Shown here piece after piece: positions 27,198 through 35,651 of a stretch of DNA of 50,915 bases. The stretch's first letter is position 1; each line of letters begins with the position of its first letter. A model generated the notes under the pieces. That model searched no databases. It was not told the DNA's origin and worked only from the letters and a program-made list of their open reading frames with translations. The position numbers were made by a program, and so were the translations under genes. The DNA is taken from positions 1 to 50,915 of the forward strand of contig JAVMKL010000016.1 of the NCBI GenBank assembly GCA_031732875.1, read 5' to 3'. Source of the stretch: JAVMKJ01 sp031732875 (GTDB lineage: Bacteria; Pseudomonadota; Gammaproteobacteria; Competibacterales; Competibacteraceae).

Positions 27198-27950
27198 TCA
27201 GGGAAGATCCAACGTCGGGATGACCCGCGCCAGCAAGGTCTTGACCCGCTCCATGCCACCGACCAGATTCCGTTCGATTTCGGCCATGGTGATTGCGCCC
27301 GGCACCTTGCCCGCCGCCCGATTCGCCACTACCGCGCAGGTGGCGTAACGCAGACCCAACTCCCGGGCCAGCGCCGCCTCCGGCATCCCGGTCATGCCGA
27401 CGATGTCGCAACCGTCCCGCTCCATTCGGCGGATTTCCGCCGCCGTTTCCAACCGCGGCCCCTGAGCCGCCGCGTAAGTGCAGGACTCGCGCGCATCGAG
27501 ACCCAGCGCGCGGGCGACCTCGATCAGCCGCGCCCGCACTTCGGGGCAATAAGGCTCGGTGAAATCGATGTGGGTAACATGGCTCAGGTTGTCCTCGAAA
27601 AAGGTGCAATGCCTCCCCCAGGTGTAATCCACGATCTGGTCTGGAAAAGCCAGCGCGCCCGGTGCCATGTCGTCCCGAATCCCCCCCACCGCCGCCACCG
27701 CGATGACCTGTCTCACGCCGATCCGGTGTAGCGCCCAGAGATTGGCCCGGTAGTTGATCCTGTGGGGCGGGAGAGTGTGATGCTGGCCGTGCCGGGCCAG
27801 AAAAACCACGGTCCGGCCGCCCCACTCGCCGTGAATCATGGGGCTGGATGGATCGCCGTAGGGAGTGGACTGGGTTTCCCGATGCGTGATGTTCAGGGTA
27901 TCCAGGGAGGTGAGGCCGGTGCCTCCGATGATGGCGACGGATGGAGTCAT
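27198..27950 (-). CDS. S-methyl-5'-thioinosine phosphorylase (MTA phosphorylase family)
   Basis: 250 residues from the ATG at 27950 (MTPSVAIIGGTGL). Purine nucleoside phosphorylase family: FLARHGQHHTLPPHRINYRANLW (phosphate-binding RHG), AVAAVGGIRDDMAPG, and IVGMTGMPEAALARELGL. The GMTGMPEA segment and overall sequence resemble Pseudomonas-type enzymes that split methylthioinosine rather than methylthioadenosine. It salvages the purine and methylthioribose left from polyamine synthesis; hypoxanthine from this reaction could go to hpt next door on the same strand. Substrate is inferred from similarity. Confidence 0.88.
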   Translation of the reverse strand: MTPSVAIIGGTGLTSLDTLNITHRETQSTPYGDPSSPMIHGEWGGRTVVFLARHGQHHTLPPHRINYRANLWALHRIGVRQVIAVAAVGGIRDDMAPGALAFPDQIVDYTWGRHCTFFEDNLSHVTHIDFTEPYCPEVRARLIEVARALGLDARESCTYAAAQGPRLETAAEIRRMERDGCDIVGMTGMPEAALARELGLRYATCAVVANRAAGKVPGAITMAEIERNLVGGMERVKTLLARVIPTLDLP

Positions 27951-27999
27951 GGTGGGAACCCCCCAGGGTTGTGGACGAATCTGAATGGATAAGACCACG

Positions 28000-28063
28000 A
28001 AGGACACGAAGGATGCCAGGGAAAAAGATCGGGATCGAACCCAGAATTTCCCTTCGTGTCCTT
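28000..28063. repeat. Inverted-repeat element with GAAGGACACGAAGG arms
   Basis: AAGGACACGAAGG at 28000-28012 is matched by its exact reverse complement at 28051-28063, with 38 bases between. The ACGAAGGACACGAAGG word is a dispersed repeat I recall from many unrelated bacterial genomes. It lies between hpt and the phosphorylase gene, so in the transcript it would form a long hairpin. Confidence 0.7.
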
Positions 28064-28101
28064 GGTGTTGGACTCAACCCGGATTCGAAACCGCCACCGG
28101 T

Positions 28102-28811
28102 TCAGTCGCGAGCGGCGTAGATGGCCGGCAGTTGGCGCCAGTACTCCTTATAGTCCATGCCGCAGCCGAACACGTAACGGTCCGGCACCTCCAGCCCGAC
28201 GAAATCGACGGTCAGGCCCGACACCTTGCGGTCGTGTCGCTTGTCCACCAGAACGGCGCTGTACACCGCCGTCGCCCCCCGCCGGCGCACCTCGGCCAAG
28301 ATCGCCTCGAGCGTGTCGCCTTCGTCGAAAATATCGTCCACCACCAGCACGACCTGACCGGCCACCTCCGGTCGCGGCGGAGCGATCCAGTCCATCTCCC
28401 CGCCGCGCGTGCCGCCGCGNNNNNNNNNNNNNNNNNNNNNNNNNNNNNNNNNNNNNNNNNNNNNNNNNNNNNNNNNNNNNNNNNNNNNNNNNNNNNNNNN
28501 NNNNNNNNNNNNNNNNNNNCCTCCGGTCGCGGCGGAGCGATCCAGTCCATCTCCCCGCCGCGCGTGCCGCCGCGGTAGCGGGTGGCGTGCAGGTAACCGA
28601 CCCGCAGCGGGAAGCGCAGGCGCGCCAGCAGGCGCGCGGTGGTCGCGAACGCGCCGCTCATCACCATCAGCACCAGCGGGTCGCGGCCTTCCAGCCGGGC
28701 GGTCACGGCGGTGGCCAACCGATCCAGCGCGGCGTCGACCTGCTCGGGCGTGCAGAGCAACTCGGCTTCGCGCAGCACGGCGAGGGCCTGTTCGGCGGTA
28801 ATGCGGGACAT
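28102..28811 (-). CDS. hpt: Hypoxanthine-guanine phosphoribosyltransferase (split by assembly gap)
   Basis: The N-terminal part (MSRITAEQALAVL to DWIAPPRPE) and C-terminal part (EVAGQVVLVVDDIFDEGDTL to QLPAIYAARD) are in different frames across 100 Ns. The 55 bases on each side of the gap are identical, so they are one sequence counted twice; removing 155 bases joins them into a 184-residue protein, the usual size. The PRPP loop VVLVVDDIFDEGDT is diagnostic; CGMDYKEYWRQLP near the end is family-typical. It turns hypoxanthine or guanine plus PRPP into IMP or GMP. The apparent break is not biological. Confidence 0.88.
28365..28574. other. Assembly gap (100 N) with duplicated 55-bp flanks
   Basis: Ns fill 28420-28519. 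Bases 28365-28419 and 28520-28574 are the same 55-bp sequence, so the two contigs overlap and the gap has no real length. Confidence 0.95.
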
Positions 28812-28821
28812 CGCGAACTCC

Positions 28822-28970
28822 AGGGTTGGGCCGCAATGCCATTAACTTAAGCGGTACGCGGTGCGTGCCCTACCTTTCGATGATCGATGTAGGGTACGCA
28901 TTGCGTACCTTTTGCAGCGTGTGAACTTCTCGTGAGCGTCTTAAGTTAATGGCAGTGAGGGTTGGGCCGC
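28822..28970. repeat. Small inverted-repeat element flanked by 13-bp direct repeats
   Basis: TGCCATTAACTTAAG (28837-28851) and its exact reverse complement (28940-28954) bound a 118-bp element. Inside, a second 21-bp inverted pair (28853-28873 against 28889-28909, 18 of 21 matching) is built on the near-palindrome GGTACGCATTGCGTACC. Outside, AGGGTTGGGCCGC occurs directly at 28822-28834 and 28958-28970, suggesting a target duplication. It sits exactly between the hpt start and the nagZ stop. Confidence 0.8.
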
Positions 28971-28974
28971 GGCT

Positions 28975-30021
28975 TCAGATATCCATCTCCAGCAGCGGAA
29001 ACGCATCGTAATCGCGCACCAGACGGCTGGCCCGCTGCCAGACCGTACCGCGGCGCAACCGCTCGACGGTCAGGTGGCCGCGCCCGTGCAGGCGAATCAG
29101 GCGAACCTGGGTAACCGGATCGGGCGCGTAACGCAAGTTGTCCAGAATGGCGGCGGCGGCACGGCGATCATTGCAGGCCAGCACCATGTCGCAACCAGCC
29201 GCCAGCGCCGCGTCGGCCCGCTCCGGCGGCGTGCCGGCCTCTTGCGCGCCGGCCATGTCCAGATCGTCGCTGAAAATCACGCCCTGGAACTCCAGCCGCC
29301 GGCGCAGGATGTCCTTCAGCCAGCGCGCGGAAAACCCGGCCGGCCGGTCGTCCACCCGCGGATACAGCACGTGGGCCGGCATCAATGCCGCCAGCCCGTA
29401 GTGGATCATGCGCTCGAACGCCAGCAGGTCGACCCTGGCCAACTCGTCCCAGGAACGGGGGTCCACCGGCAGTTCCAGATGAGAGTCGGTGGCGATGCCG
29501 CCATGTCCGGGGAAATGCTTGCCCACCGCCTCCATGCCGGCCTTCTGCATCCCGCTGGTGTAGGCGTGAGCCAGATCGGCCACCGCCTCGGGCTCGCGGT
29601 GAAAGGCCCGGTCGCCGATGATCCCGCTGACGCCGTGGTCCAAATCCAACACGGGCGCGAAGCTGAGATCCACCCCCACCGCTCGCAGTTCGGCGGCCAT
29701 CAGCCAGCCGGTGACCCGCGCCAGTTGCTTGGCCCGCATTCGATCCTGGTCGTAGATCTCGCCCAGCCGTCGCACCGCCGGCAGCCGGGTAAAACCGTCG
29801 CGAAACCGCTGGACCCGACCGCCCTCGTGATCCACCGCCACCAGCAGTCGGGGCTGGCGCAGGGCGTGAACGGCGGTCGCCAGAGCCGCCACCTGCTCCG
29901 GCGACTGATAGTTGCGGGCGAACAAAATGACGCCGCCCACCAGAGGATGGCGCAGGAGATCCTGCTCCTCGGCGGTCAACGCCAAGCCTTCCAACCCCAT
30001 CATCACCGGTCCCAGCGCCAT
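28975..30021 (-). CDS. nagZ: Beta-N-acetylhexosaminidase NagZ
   Basis: 348 residues from the ATG at 30021, with AGGG upstream; a GTG at 30030 would add three. Glycoside hydrolase family 3: LLVAVDHEGGRVQRF, the KHFPGHGGIATDSHLELP loop with catalytic His and the aspartate nearby, and the nucleophile Asp in GVIFSDDLDMAGA. It removes GlcNAc from anhydromuropeptides in the cytoplasm during peptidoglycan recycling. Confidence 0.96.
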   Translation of the reverse strand: MALGPVMMGLEGLALTAEEQDLLRHPLVGGVILFARNYQSPEQVAALATAVHALRQPRLLVAVDHEGGRVQRFRDGFTRLPAVRRLGEIYDQDRMRAKQLARVTGWLMAAELRAVGVDLSFAPVLDLDHGVSGIIGDRAFHREPEAVADLAHAYTSGMQKAGMEAVGKHFPGHGGIATDSHLELPVDPRSWDELARVDLLAFERMIHYGLAALMPAHVLYPRVDDRPAGFSARWLKDILRRRLEFQGVIFSDDLDMAGAQEAGTPPERADAALAAGCDMVLACNDRRAAAAILDNLRYAPDPVTQVRLIRLHGRGHLTVERLRRGTVWQRASRLVRDYDAFPLLEMDI

Positions 30022-30096
30022 CGGCCGCACCCTGCATCGGTCTGTCGCGATAAAATAGTCTTATGATAGCGATTAATCTCACCATCGCCATCATTC

Positions 30097-32469
30097 ATGT
30101 CCGCACTGCCCTCTCCACCGTCCTTGCCACCTCCGTCGGCCACCGCCCGCAAGCGGATGGCCGGCCGGCTCGCGCGGTTCTGCCTGCTGGCGGCGCTGGC
30201 CGCGGGTACCACCGGCACCGCGGCGATCCCGATCGACCCCGCGCCGCTGGTGGCCACCGAACCCGCGCCGCCGGGCGGCCCCGCTGCTTCGGAACGGGCA
30301 ACGCCGCCCGGCATCGACCACCCGGCCGGCTTCCACCACCGCCAGCCCGATGAAACACCCCAACTCAGCGGATTCATGGGGATGTTGCGCTACACCTTCT
30401 GGATGCTGTTTCCACTGACGGCGGTCACCCTCCTGGCCCTGCTATGGTTGGGGCTGCTGAGACGGCAAGTGGCGCAGCGAACCCGACAACTGCGGCGGGA
30501 ATTGAGCGAACGTCGGCAGGCGGAAGCGGCGCTGCGCGAAAGCGAGTCGCGATTTCGCGACGTCACCGAGGCCGCCAGCGACTGGATCTGGGAGATGGAC
30601 GAGAACCTGCGCTTCACCTATCTGTCGGAGCGATTTTTCGCCCTGACCGGCATCGTCCCGCAATACGTGATCGGCCGCGCCCGCTGGGAAATCGGGGCGA
30701 TCAACTCGGCCGCCGATCAGGAAAAGTGGCGCCAGCATCGGGAATTGCTGGAAAAACACCTGCCGTTCCGCGATTTCGTCTACCGAACCGGACTCAGCGA
30801 CCGCCACGGCGAAGGCCGCCACCTCAAAATCAGCGGCAAGCCGATTTACGACGGCCAGGGCCACTTCCGGGGTTATCGCGGCACCGGCACCGACATCACC
30901 GAACAGGTCAGGGCGGAAGTGGCGCTGCGCCAGAGCGAGCTGCGGCTGCGACGGATCATCGACCTGGTGCCGCACATGATTTTCGCCAAGGATCGCCACG
31001 GCCACTTTCTGTTGGCCAACCGCGCCACCGCCGAGGCTTATGGCATGTCCGTCGAGGAACTGGTCAGCCGCTCCCATCGCATCATCCACGGCGTGGACGA
31101 AGAGACCGAGCAGATGCTGGCCGACGACCTGGCGGTGATCGAAAGCGGAACGTCCAAATTCATCGCCGAGGAACCCTTCACCGACCAGACCGGTCACGTC
31201 CGGACCATGCAAACGATCAAGATCCCCTTCACCGAACCGGGTCTGAACGAAACCGCGGTCCTGGGTGTGGCGATCGACATCACCGAGCAAAAGCGCGCCA
31301 AGGAAGACGTGGCCCGGATGCGGCTCTACCTCAAGAACATCATCGATTCGATGCCGTCGGTGCTGATCGGCGTGGATCCCTGGGGCTATATCACGGTGCT
31401 GAACCAGCCGGCCGAACAGGTCGGCGGCATGTCGTGGGAAGCGGCGCAGGGCCGGTTCTTCGGCGAACTGTTCCCCCAACTGGAGAGCCAGTTCGAACAG
31501 ATGCGGCAGGCGATCCGTCTCGGTCGCCCGATCAAGACCCCGCGGATGATGCTCGACGTTCAGGGCGAACTGCATTACATGGATGTCATGGTCTATCCTT
31601 TAATGGCGGACAACGTGGGTGGGGCGGTAATCCGGATGGACGACGTCACCGGCCGGGTCCGAATTGAATCCATGATGGTGCAAACCGAAAAAATGCTGTC
31701 GGTCGGCGGGCTGGCGGCCGGCATGGCGCACGAGATCAACAATCCGCTCGGTGCGATCCTGCAGGGCAGTCAGAACATCCTGCGGCGCATCGACCCGGAT
31801 CGGCCTCAGAATCGCGCGGCGGCGGAGACCGCCGGCATCGATCTGGACCGCCTCAACCGTTATCTGGAACGGCGCGGGATCCTGCGCTTTCTGGAAGGCA
31901 TTCGCGAAGCCGGCGCCCGCGCGGCCAAGATCGTGGCCGACATGCTGTCGTTCAGCCGGCACAGCGAATCGCGTTTCACGCCGGTCGACATGGAGGACAT
32001 GCTGGAAACCGTGCTGCGGCTCGCCGCCAGCGACTACGACCTGAAAAAGAAGCACGATTTCAAACGGATCGCCATCGAACGCGACTACGATCCCGCGCCG
32101 CATCCGGTCTATTGCGACAAGACCGAAATCGAACAGGTGATCCTGAACCTGCTCAAGAATGCCGCCCAGGCCATGGCCGAGGATGGCACGCCGTCGCCGA
32201 CCATCACCTTGCGCGTCCGTTACGAAACCGACTACGTTTTGATTGAAGTGATTGACAACGGACCCGGCATGGATGAAAAAACACTCAAGCGCATCTTCGA
32301 GCCCTTTTTCACCACCAAGGAGGTGGGCTCCGGGACGGGCTTGGGACTGTCGGTGTCGTACTTCATCGTCACCGAGCAGCATAACGGCCGGCTGTCCGCG
32401 ATGTCCAAACCCGGGCAGGGGGCCCGCTTCAGCATTCGCCTGCCTTCGCGGTGGGAGGTATTATCATGA
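30097..32469 (+). CDS. Multi-PAS sensor histidine kinase
   Basis: 790 residues. Hydrophobic segments near 24-43 and 100-121 frame a short Pro/Ala/Glu-rich stretch with no recognisable sensor fold. Three PAS domains follow, about 146-270, 277-400 and 411-525 (FRDVTEAASDWIWEMDENLRF; IIDLVPHMIFAKDRHG; IIDSMPSVLIGVDPWG). Kinase core: H545 in AAGMAHEINNPLGAIL, an insertion of about 50 residues, then VILNLLKNAAQAM, DNGPGMDE, FFTTKEVGSGTGLGLSVS. The stop overlaps the next gene's ATG. It probably signals to the two receivers encoded directly after it; the stimulus is unknown. Confidence 0.9.
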   Translation: MSALPSPPSLPPPSATARKRMAGRLARFCLLAALAAGTTGTAAIPIDPAPLVATEPAPPGGPAASERATPPGIDHPAGFHHRQPDETPQLSGFMGMLRYTFWMLFPLTAVTLLALLWLGLLRRQVAQRTRQLRRELSERRQAEAALRESESRFRDVTEAASDWIWEMDENLRFTYLSERFFALTGIVPQYVIGRARWEIGAINSAADQEKWRQHRELLEKHLPFRDFVYRTGLSDRHGEGRHLKISGKPIYDGQGHFRGYRGTGTDITEQVRAEVALRQSELRLRRIIDLVPHMIFAKDRHGHFLLANRATAEAYGMSVEELVSRSHRIIHGVDEETEQMLADDLAVIESGTSKFIAEEPFTDQTGHVRTMQTIKIPFTEPGLNETAVLGVAIDITEQKRAKEDVARMRLYLKNIIDSMPSVLIGVDPWGYITVLNQPAEQVGGMSWEAAQGRFFGELFPQLESQFEQMRQAIRLGRPIKTPRMMLDVQGELHYMDVMVYPLMADNVGGAVIRMDDVTGRVRIESMMVQTEKMLSVGGLAAGMAHEINNPLGAILQGSQNILRRIDPDRPQNRAAAETAGIDLDRLNRYLERRGILRFLEGIREAGARAAKIVADMLSFSRHSESRFTPVDMEDMLETVLRLAASDYDLKKKHDFKRIAIERDYDPAPHPVYCDKTEIEQVILNLLKNAAQAMAEDGTPSPTITLRVRYETDYVLIEVIDNGPGMDEKTLKRIFEPFFTTKEVGSGTGLGLSVSYFIVTEQHNGRLSAMSKPGQGARFSIRLPSRWEVLS

Positions 32470-32858
32470 CCGATTGGGTCCTGATCGTCGACGACGAGGA
32501 AATGATTCGGGAAAACTTGACGGCATATCTGGAGGATGAAGGACTGCGGGTGGCAGCGTTCGAATCCGTCGCCGGCGCGCTGGGCTGGCTGCGGGATGGC
32601 GATTCCTGCCGGGTGTGCATCATGGACATGCGTCTGCCGGACATGGACGGCAACACCGCCATTCGCACCCTGCGCCAACTGTACCCCGGAATGGAGTTTC
32701 TGATCCACACCGGCTCTTCCAGTTACAGCCTGCCCGAGGATCTGCGCGCGATGGGTCTCGATGACAACCGCGTCTATCGCAAGCCTCTGCGCGACATGGC
32801 GCCGCTGGCGGCGATGGCGCGGGCGCTGCTGGCCATGGCGCGCGGGAACCGGCCATGA
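32466..32858 (+). CDS. Single-domain response regulator
   Basis: 130 residues, only a receiver: acidic pocket VDDEE, phosphoacceptor D54 (CIMDMRLPD), HTGSS, and K106 (YRKPLRD). GGGAGG seven bases before the ATG at 32466 fixes the start, which overlaps the kinase stop. It has no output domain, so it is probably a phosphate shuttle or sink between the kinase and the phosphatase gene that follows with a four-base overlap. Confidence 0.9.
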   Translation: MTDWVLIVDDEEMIRENLTAYLEDEGLRVAAFESVAGALGWLRDGDSCRVCIMDMRLPDMDGNTAIRTLRQLYPGMEFLIHTGSSSYSLPEDLRAMGLDDNRVYRKPLRDMAPLAAMARALLAMARGNRP

Positions 32859-34036
32859 ACGCCAAACCGGCACGCATTCTGACGATCGACGACGAGCAAC
32901 TGGTCCGCGAGATCATCACCGCCTATCTGGAAGACAGCGGCTTCGAAGTGCTTCAGGCCGGCGACGGCGGGACCGGCATCGACCTGATCCGGGCCGAGCA
33001 ACCCGACCTGGTGCTGTGCGACCTGCGCATGCCGGGCATCGACGGTCTTCAGGTGCTGGCCACGGTGACCCGCGAATTTCCCGATCTGCCGATCCTGGTG
33101 GTCTCCGGCATGGGCGGCATGAGCGACGCCATCCAGGCGCTCAAGCTGGGCGCCTGGGATTATGTGACCAAGCCGATCGAGGACATGGCGGTGCTGGAAC
33201 ACGCGGTCGATCACGCCTTGGAACGGGCCCAGTTGCGGCGGGAAAACCGCGAGCATCGCGAGCATCTGGAAGCGGTCAACGAACAGTTGCGCCAGACCGT
33301 CCGTCAGTTGCAGGAGGACGAAGCGGCAGCGCGACGCATCCAGTTCCAGTTACTGCCGGAAAACGACAAGCAGTACCGTAATTACCGTTTCAACCGCCAC
33401 TTGCTCACCTCGCAATATCTGAGCGGCGATTTTGTCGACTATTTCGCCATCGACGGCGATCATCTCGGTTTTTACATCGCCGACGTCTCCGGTCATGGGG
33501 TCTCGTCGGCCTTCGTCACGGTGATGCTCAAAAGCTACATGGGCCGCTACCGGGAGTTGCACCGGCAGAACCGCGACAAGGGTATCCTCAACCCGGCCGA
33601 GACGCTCGGCCGGTTGAACCGGGAAATTTTCAGCTGCCACATGGATAAATATCTGACCATGTTCTACGGCGTGATCGACTGGCCGAGCAATCAGTTGCGC
33701 TACAGCAGCGGCGGCCAGTTCCCGTTCCCGATTCTGTTCGATGGCCAGCAGGCTTGCTACATCGGCAAGAAAAGCCTGCCGATCGGCCTGTTCGATTTCG
33801 CCAGCTTCCAGACCGAGTCCATCCAGTTGCCCGCGCGTTTCGCCATGGTGTTGATCTCGGACGGCATTCTCGAAACCCTGCCCCAAGCCAGCCTGCGCGA
33901 CAAGCAGGCATTTCTGCTGCATCTCGTCGGCGGCACCGATTTGGCTATCGAGAATCTGATCCAGGAACTGGGTCTGGATCAAGCCGGACCGCTGCCCGAC
34001 GACGTGACCCTGTTGCTGATCGAGAAGGCGGGTTGA
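32855..34036 (+). CDS. Response regulator with PP2C/SpoIIE-type phosphatase output
   Basis: 393 residues. Receiver at 1-125 with D56 and K106; coiled coil about 125-160 (HREHLEAVNEQLRQTVRQLQ); PP2C/SpoIIE domain about 165-390 with metal-binding D192 (LSGDFVDYF) and D210 (IADVSGHGVSSAF), YSSGGQFPF, VLISDGILETL and PDDVTLLL. RsbU-like enzymes of this plan dephosphorylate a STAS protein, and a STAS gene follows one base after this stop. Unlike HsbR of Pseudomonas it has no kinase domain at the end. Confidence 0.92.
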   Translation: MNAKPARILTIDDEQLVREIITAYLEDSGFEVLQAGDGGTGIDLIRAEQPDLVLCDLRMPGIDGLQVLATVTREFPDLPILVVSGMGGMSDAIQALKLGAWDYVTKPIEDMAVLEHAVDHALERAQLRRENREHREHLEAVNEQLRQTVRQLQEDEAAARRIQFQLLPENDKQYRNYRFNRHLLTSQYLSGDFVDYFAIDGDHLGFYIADVSGHGVSSAFVTVMLKSYMGRYRELHRQNRDKGILNPAETLGRLNREIFSCHMDKYLTMFYGVIDWPSNQLRYSSGGQFPFPILFDGQQACYIGKKSLPIGLFDFASFQTESIQLPARFAMVLISDGILETLPQASLRDKQAFLLHLVGGTDLAIENLIQELGLDQAGPLPDDVTLLLIEKAG

Positions 34037-34037
34037 A

Positions 34038-34532
34038 ATGGAAGGGGGAGCGGCGTTTTACCTCAAGCAGGGCGACATCTACGTCCTCAAGCTGGTCGGC
34101 GATATCCGCTACACCATGGGCTGCGCGCTGGGAGATTTTCTGGACGATCTGTTCGCGCGCGCCGACTTCGACGACATCGTGGTGGACCTGACCGAAACCC
34201 ATTCCATCGACAGCACCAGCCTGGGCCTGCTGGCGAAGATCGCCAATTTCAACCGCCAGCGCTTCGCGCGCAAAACCACCCTGCTGTCCACCAACCCCGA
34301 TGTCAACCAAATTCTGGACAACATGGGGTTCTACGACATCTTCAATATCCGCGACAGCGGCGAAACCATCACGGCGGCGCTGCGGCAACTGGCCATCGAC
34401 GGCCCCTGCAAGGACGAGCTGACCCGGATCGTGTACGAGGCTCACCAAACCTTGAGCGAACTCAATCCGCGCAACCGGGAAGCGTTCAAAAGCGTGCTCG
34501 ACAATCTGCGTTCCAAGCTGGGCGACCGCTGA
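34038..34532 (+). CDS. STAS-domain anti-sigma factor antagonist-like protein
   Basis: 164 residues: STAS domain about 8-110 with LVGDIRYTMGCAL and the phosphorylation loop HSIDSTSLGLL (S59/T60), then a helical tail of about 55 residues. Size and tail resemble HsbA of Pseudomonas. It should be switched by the phosphatase encoded before it: the unphosphorylated form would bind an anti-sigma factor or another partner. No HATPase-type kinase gene adjoins it. Confidence 0.88.
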   Translation: MEGGAAFYLKQGDIYVLKLVGDIRYTMGCALGDFLDDLFARADFDDIVVDLTETHSIDSTSLGLLAKIANFNRQRFARKTTLLSTNPDVNQILDNMGFYDIFNIRDSGETITAALRQLAIDGPCKDELTRIVYEAHQTLSELNPRNREAFKSVLDNLRSKLGDR

Positions 34533-34558
34533 GCGGCCCGCCCGCCGGCATTCTCCCC

Positions 34559-35044
34559 TCAGCCGGCGATATACACCCGATCGCCCGCCTCCACCCGCTC
34601 GAACAGTTCCAGCAAATCCCGGTTCCTCATGCGGATGCAGCCGTGCGACAGCGGCTCGCCCATGGGAGCGGTATCCGGGCAACCGTGAATGTAGATGAAC
34701 CGGCGCAGGGTGTCGCGGTCGCCGCCGCGGTTGAACCCCGCTTCCAGCCCGGTCAGCCAGAGAATGCGGGTCAGGATCCAGTCGCGCTCCGGATAGCGGG
34801 CCGCCAGTTCCGGGCCATGGATTTCGCCGGTCGGCCGCCGCCCGACGAAAACCGTGTCGGGGGGCAGGCCGGCGCCGATCTTGATGCGGACCCGGTGCCA
34901 GCCGCGCGGCGTGCAGCCGCTGCCGCGCCGTTCGCCGGGGCCGTTGCGGGCCGTGGACACCGGGTAAACCGCCAGCGGCGTTTCCCCCGCCAGCAGGGTC
35001 AGCCGCTGGTCGGGAAGGCTGACGCGGAGGATTCGCTCGCTCAC
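34559..35044 (-). CDS. L,D-transpeptidase (YkuD family)
   Basis: 161 residues from GTG 35044, which overlaps the stop of the CYTH gene (GTGA). Short YkuD domain: SLPDQRLTLLAGETPLAVYPVST at the start and the catalytic motif IHGCPDTAPMGEPLSHGCIRMRN with His and Cys. No signal peptide is seen, which is odd for an enzyme acting on periplasmic peptidoglycan, although many such short members are annotated without one. Convergent with the STAS gene. Confidence 0.85.
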   Translation of the reverse strand: MSERILRVSLPDQRLTLLAGETPLAVYPVSTARNGPGERRGSGCTPRGWHRVRIKIGAGLPPDTVFVGRRPTGEIHGPELAARYPERDWILTRILWLTGLEAGFNRGGDRDTLRRFIYIHGCPDTAPMGEPLSHGCIRMRNRDLLELFERVEAGDRVYIAG

Positions 35045-35511
35045 GACCAGGTGTTGTAGGGATGCCGGGCCAGTTGCGAGTTGTAGTAGCGGATGTCGTG
35101 CGAGACCTCCTCGCCCAGCCAGTCCGGTCGCGCGAACGGCTCGTCGGGACGGCTCAGTTCCACTTCCGCCACGATCAGCCCGGCGTTGTCGCCGGCGAAT
35201 TCGTCGATCTCCCAGAGGTGCTCGCCGAAATGGACCAAATGGCGGGTCTTTTCCAGCAGCGGCTTCTCGCACAGGGTATCGAGGATTTCCTCGGCCTCCG
35301 CCAGCGGGATCGAATATTCGTATTCGCTGCGCTGGATGCCGAGCGTTCCGCTCTTGATGTTCAGAAAACCCTGGCCGCCGGCCACCCGCACCCGCACCGA
35401 GCAGCGGGCGTCGCTGGTCAGATAACCTTGCCGCATCCGTACCGAGCGCTCGACCTGCCGCCGCCAGCGGTCGTCGCGGATGAGAAATTTGTGTTCGATT
35501 TCAGTGGCCAT
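35041..35511 (-). CDS. CYTH domain protein (triphosphatase-like)
   Basis: 156 residues. The EIEHKFLI motif at residues 4-11 marks the triphosphate tunnel family, followed by RQGYLTSDARCSVRVRV and EIDEFAGDNAGLIVAEVEL, whose acidic and basic residues line the tunnel. Short single-domain members of this type usually split inorganic tripolyphosphate; the substrate is inferred. Coupled to the L,D-transpeptidase gene. Confidence 0.9.
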   Translation of the reverse strand: MATEIEHKFLIRDDRWRRQVERSVRMRQGYLTSDARCSVRVRVAGGQGFLNIKSGTLGIQRSEYEYSIPLAEAEEILDTLCEKPLLEKTRHLVHFGEHLWEIDEFAGDNAGLIVAEVELSRPDEPFARPDWLGEEVSHDIRYYNSQLARHPYNTWS

Positions 35512-35651
35512 GTCGCCATCCCGTTGCCTGACTGGACATTCAATCTTCGCATGGTAGGGCAAGCCACGGGCTTTAGGTATAGCCAACCTGGCTTTGGACT
35601 TCCGGAAAATACCTCGCGGCGGACTCACAACACGAGGGTTTTCGCAAGTTC

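Noticed and set aside
28022..28050. tRNA T-arm-like sequence GGGTTCGATCCC on the minus strand
   Set aside because: Stem pairing does not extend properly and no acceptor, D or anticodon arms can be built around it.
28409..28801. Frames crossing the N run
   Set aside because: They exist only because Ns contain no stops.
35512..35651. Sequence recalling an IS200/IS605 end (CCACGGGCTTTAG) between trmL and the CYTH gene
   Set aside because: The expected end hairpin is not complete and no transposase or second end is present.
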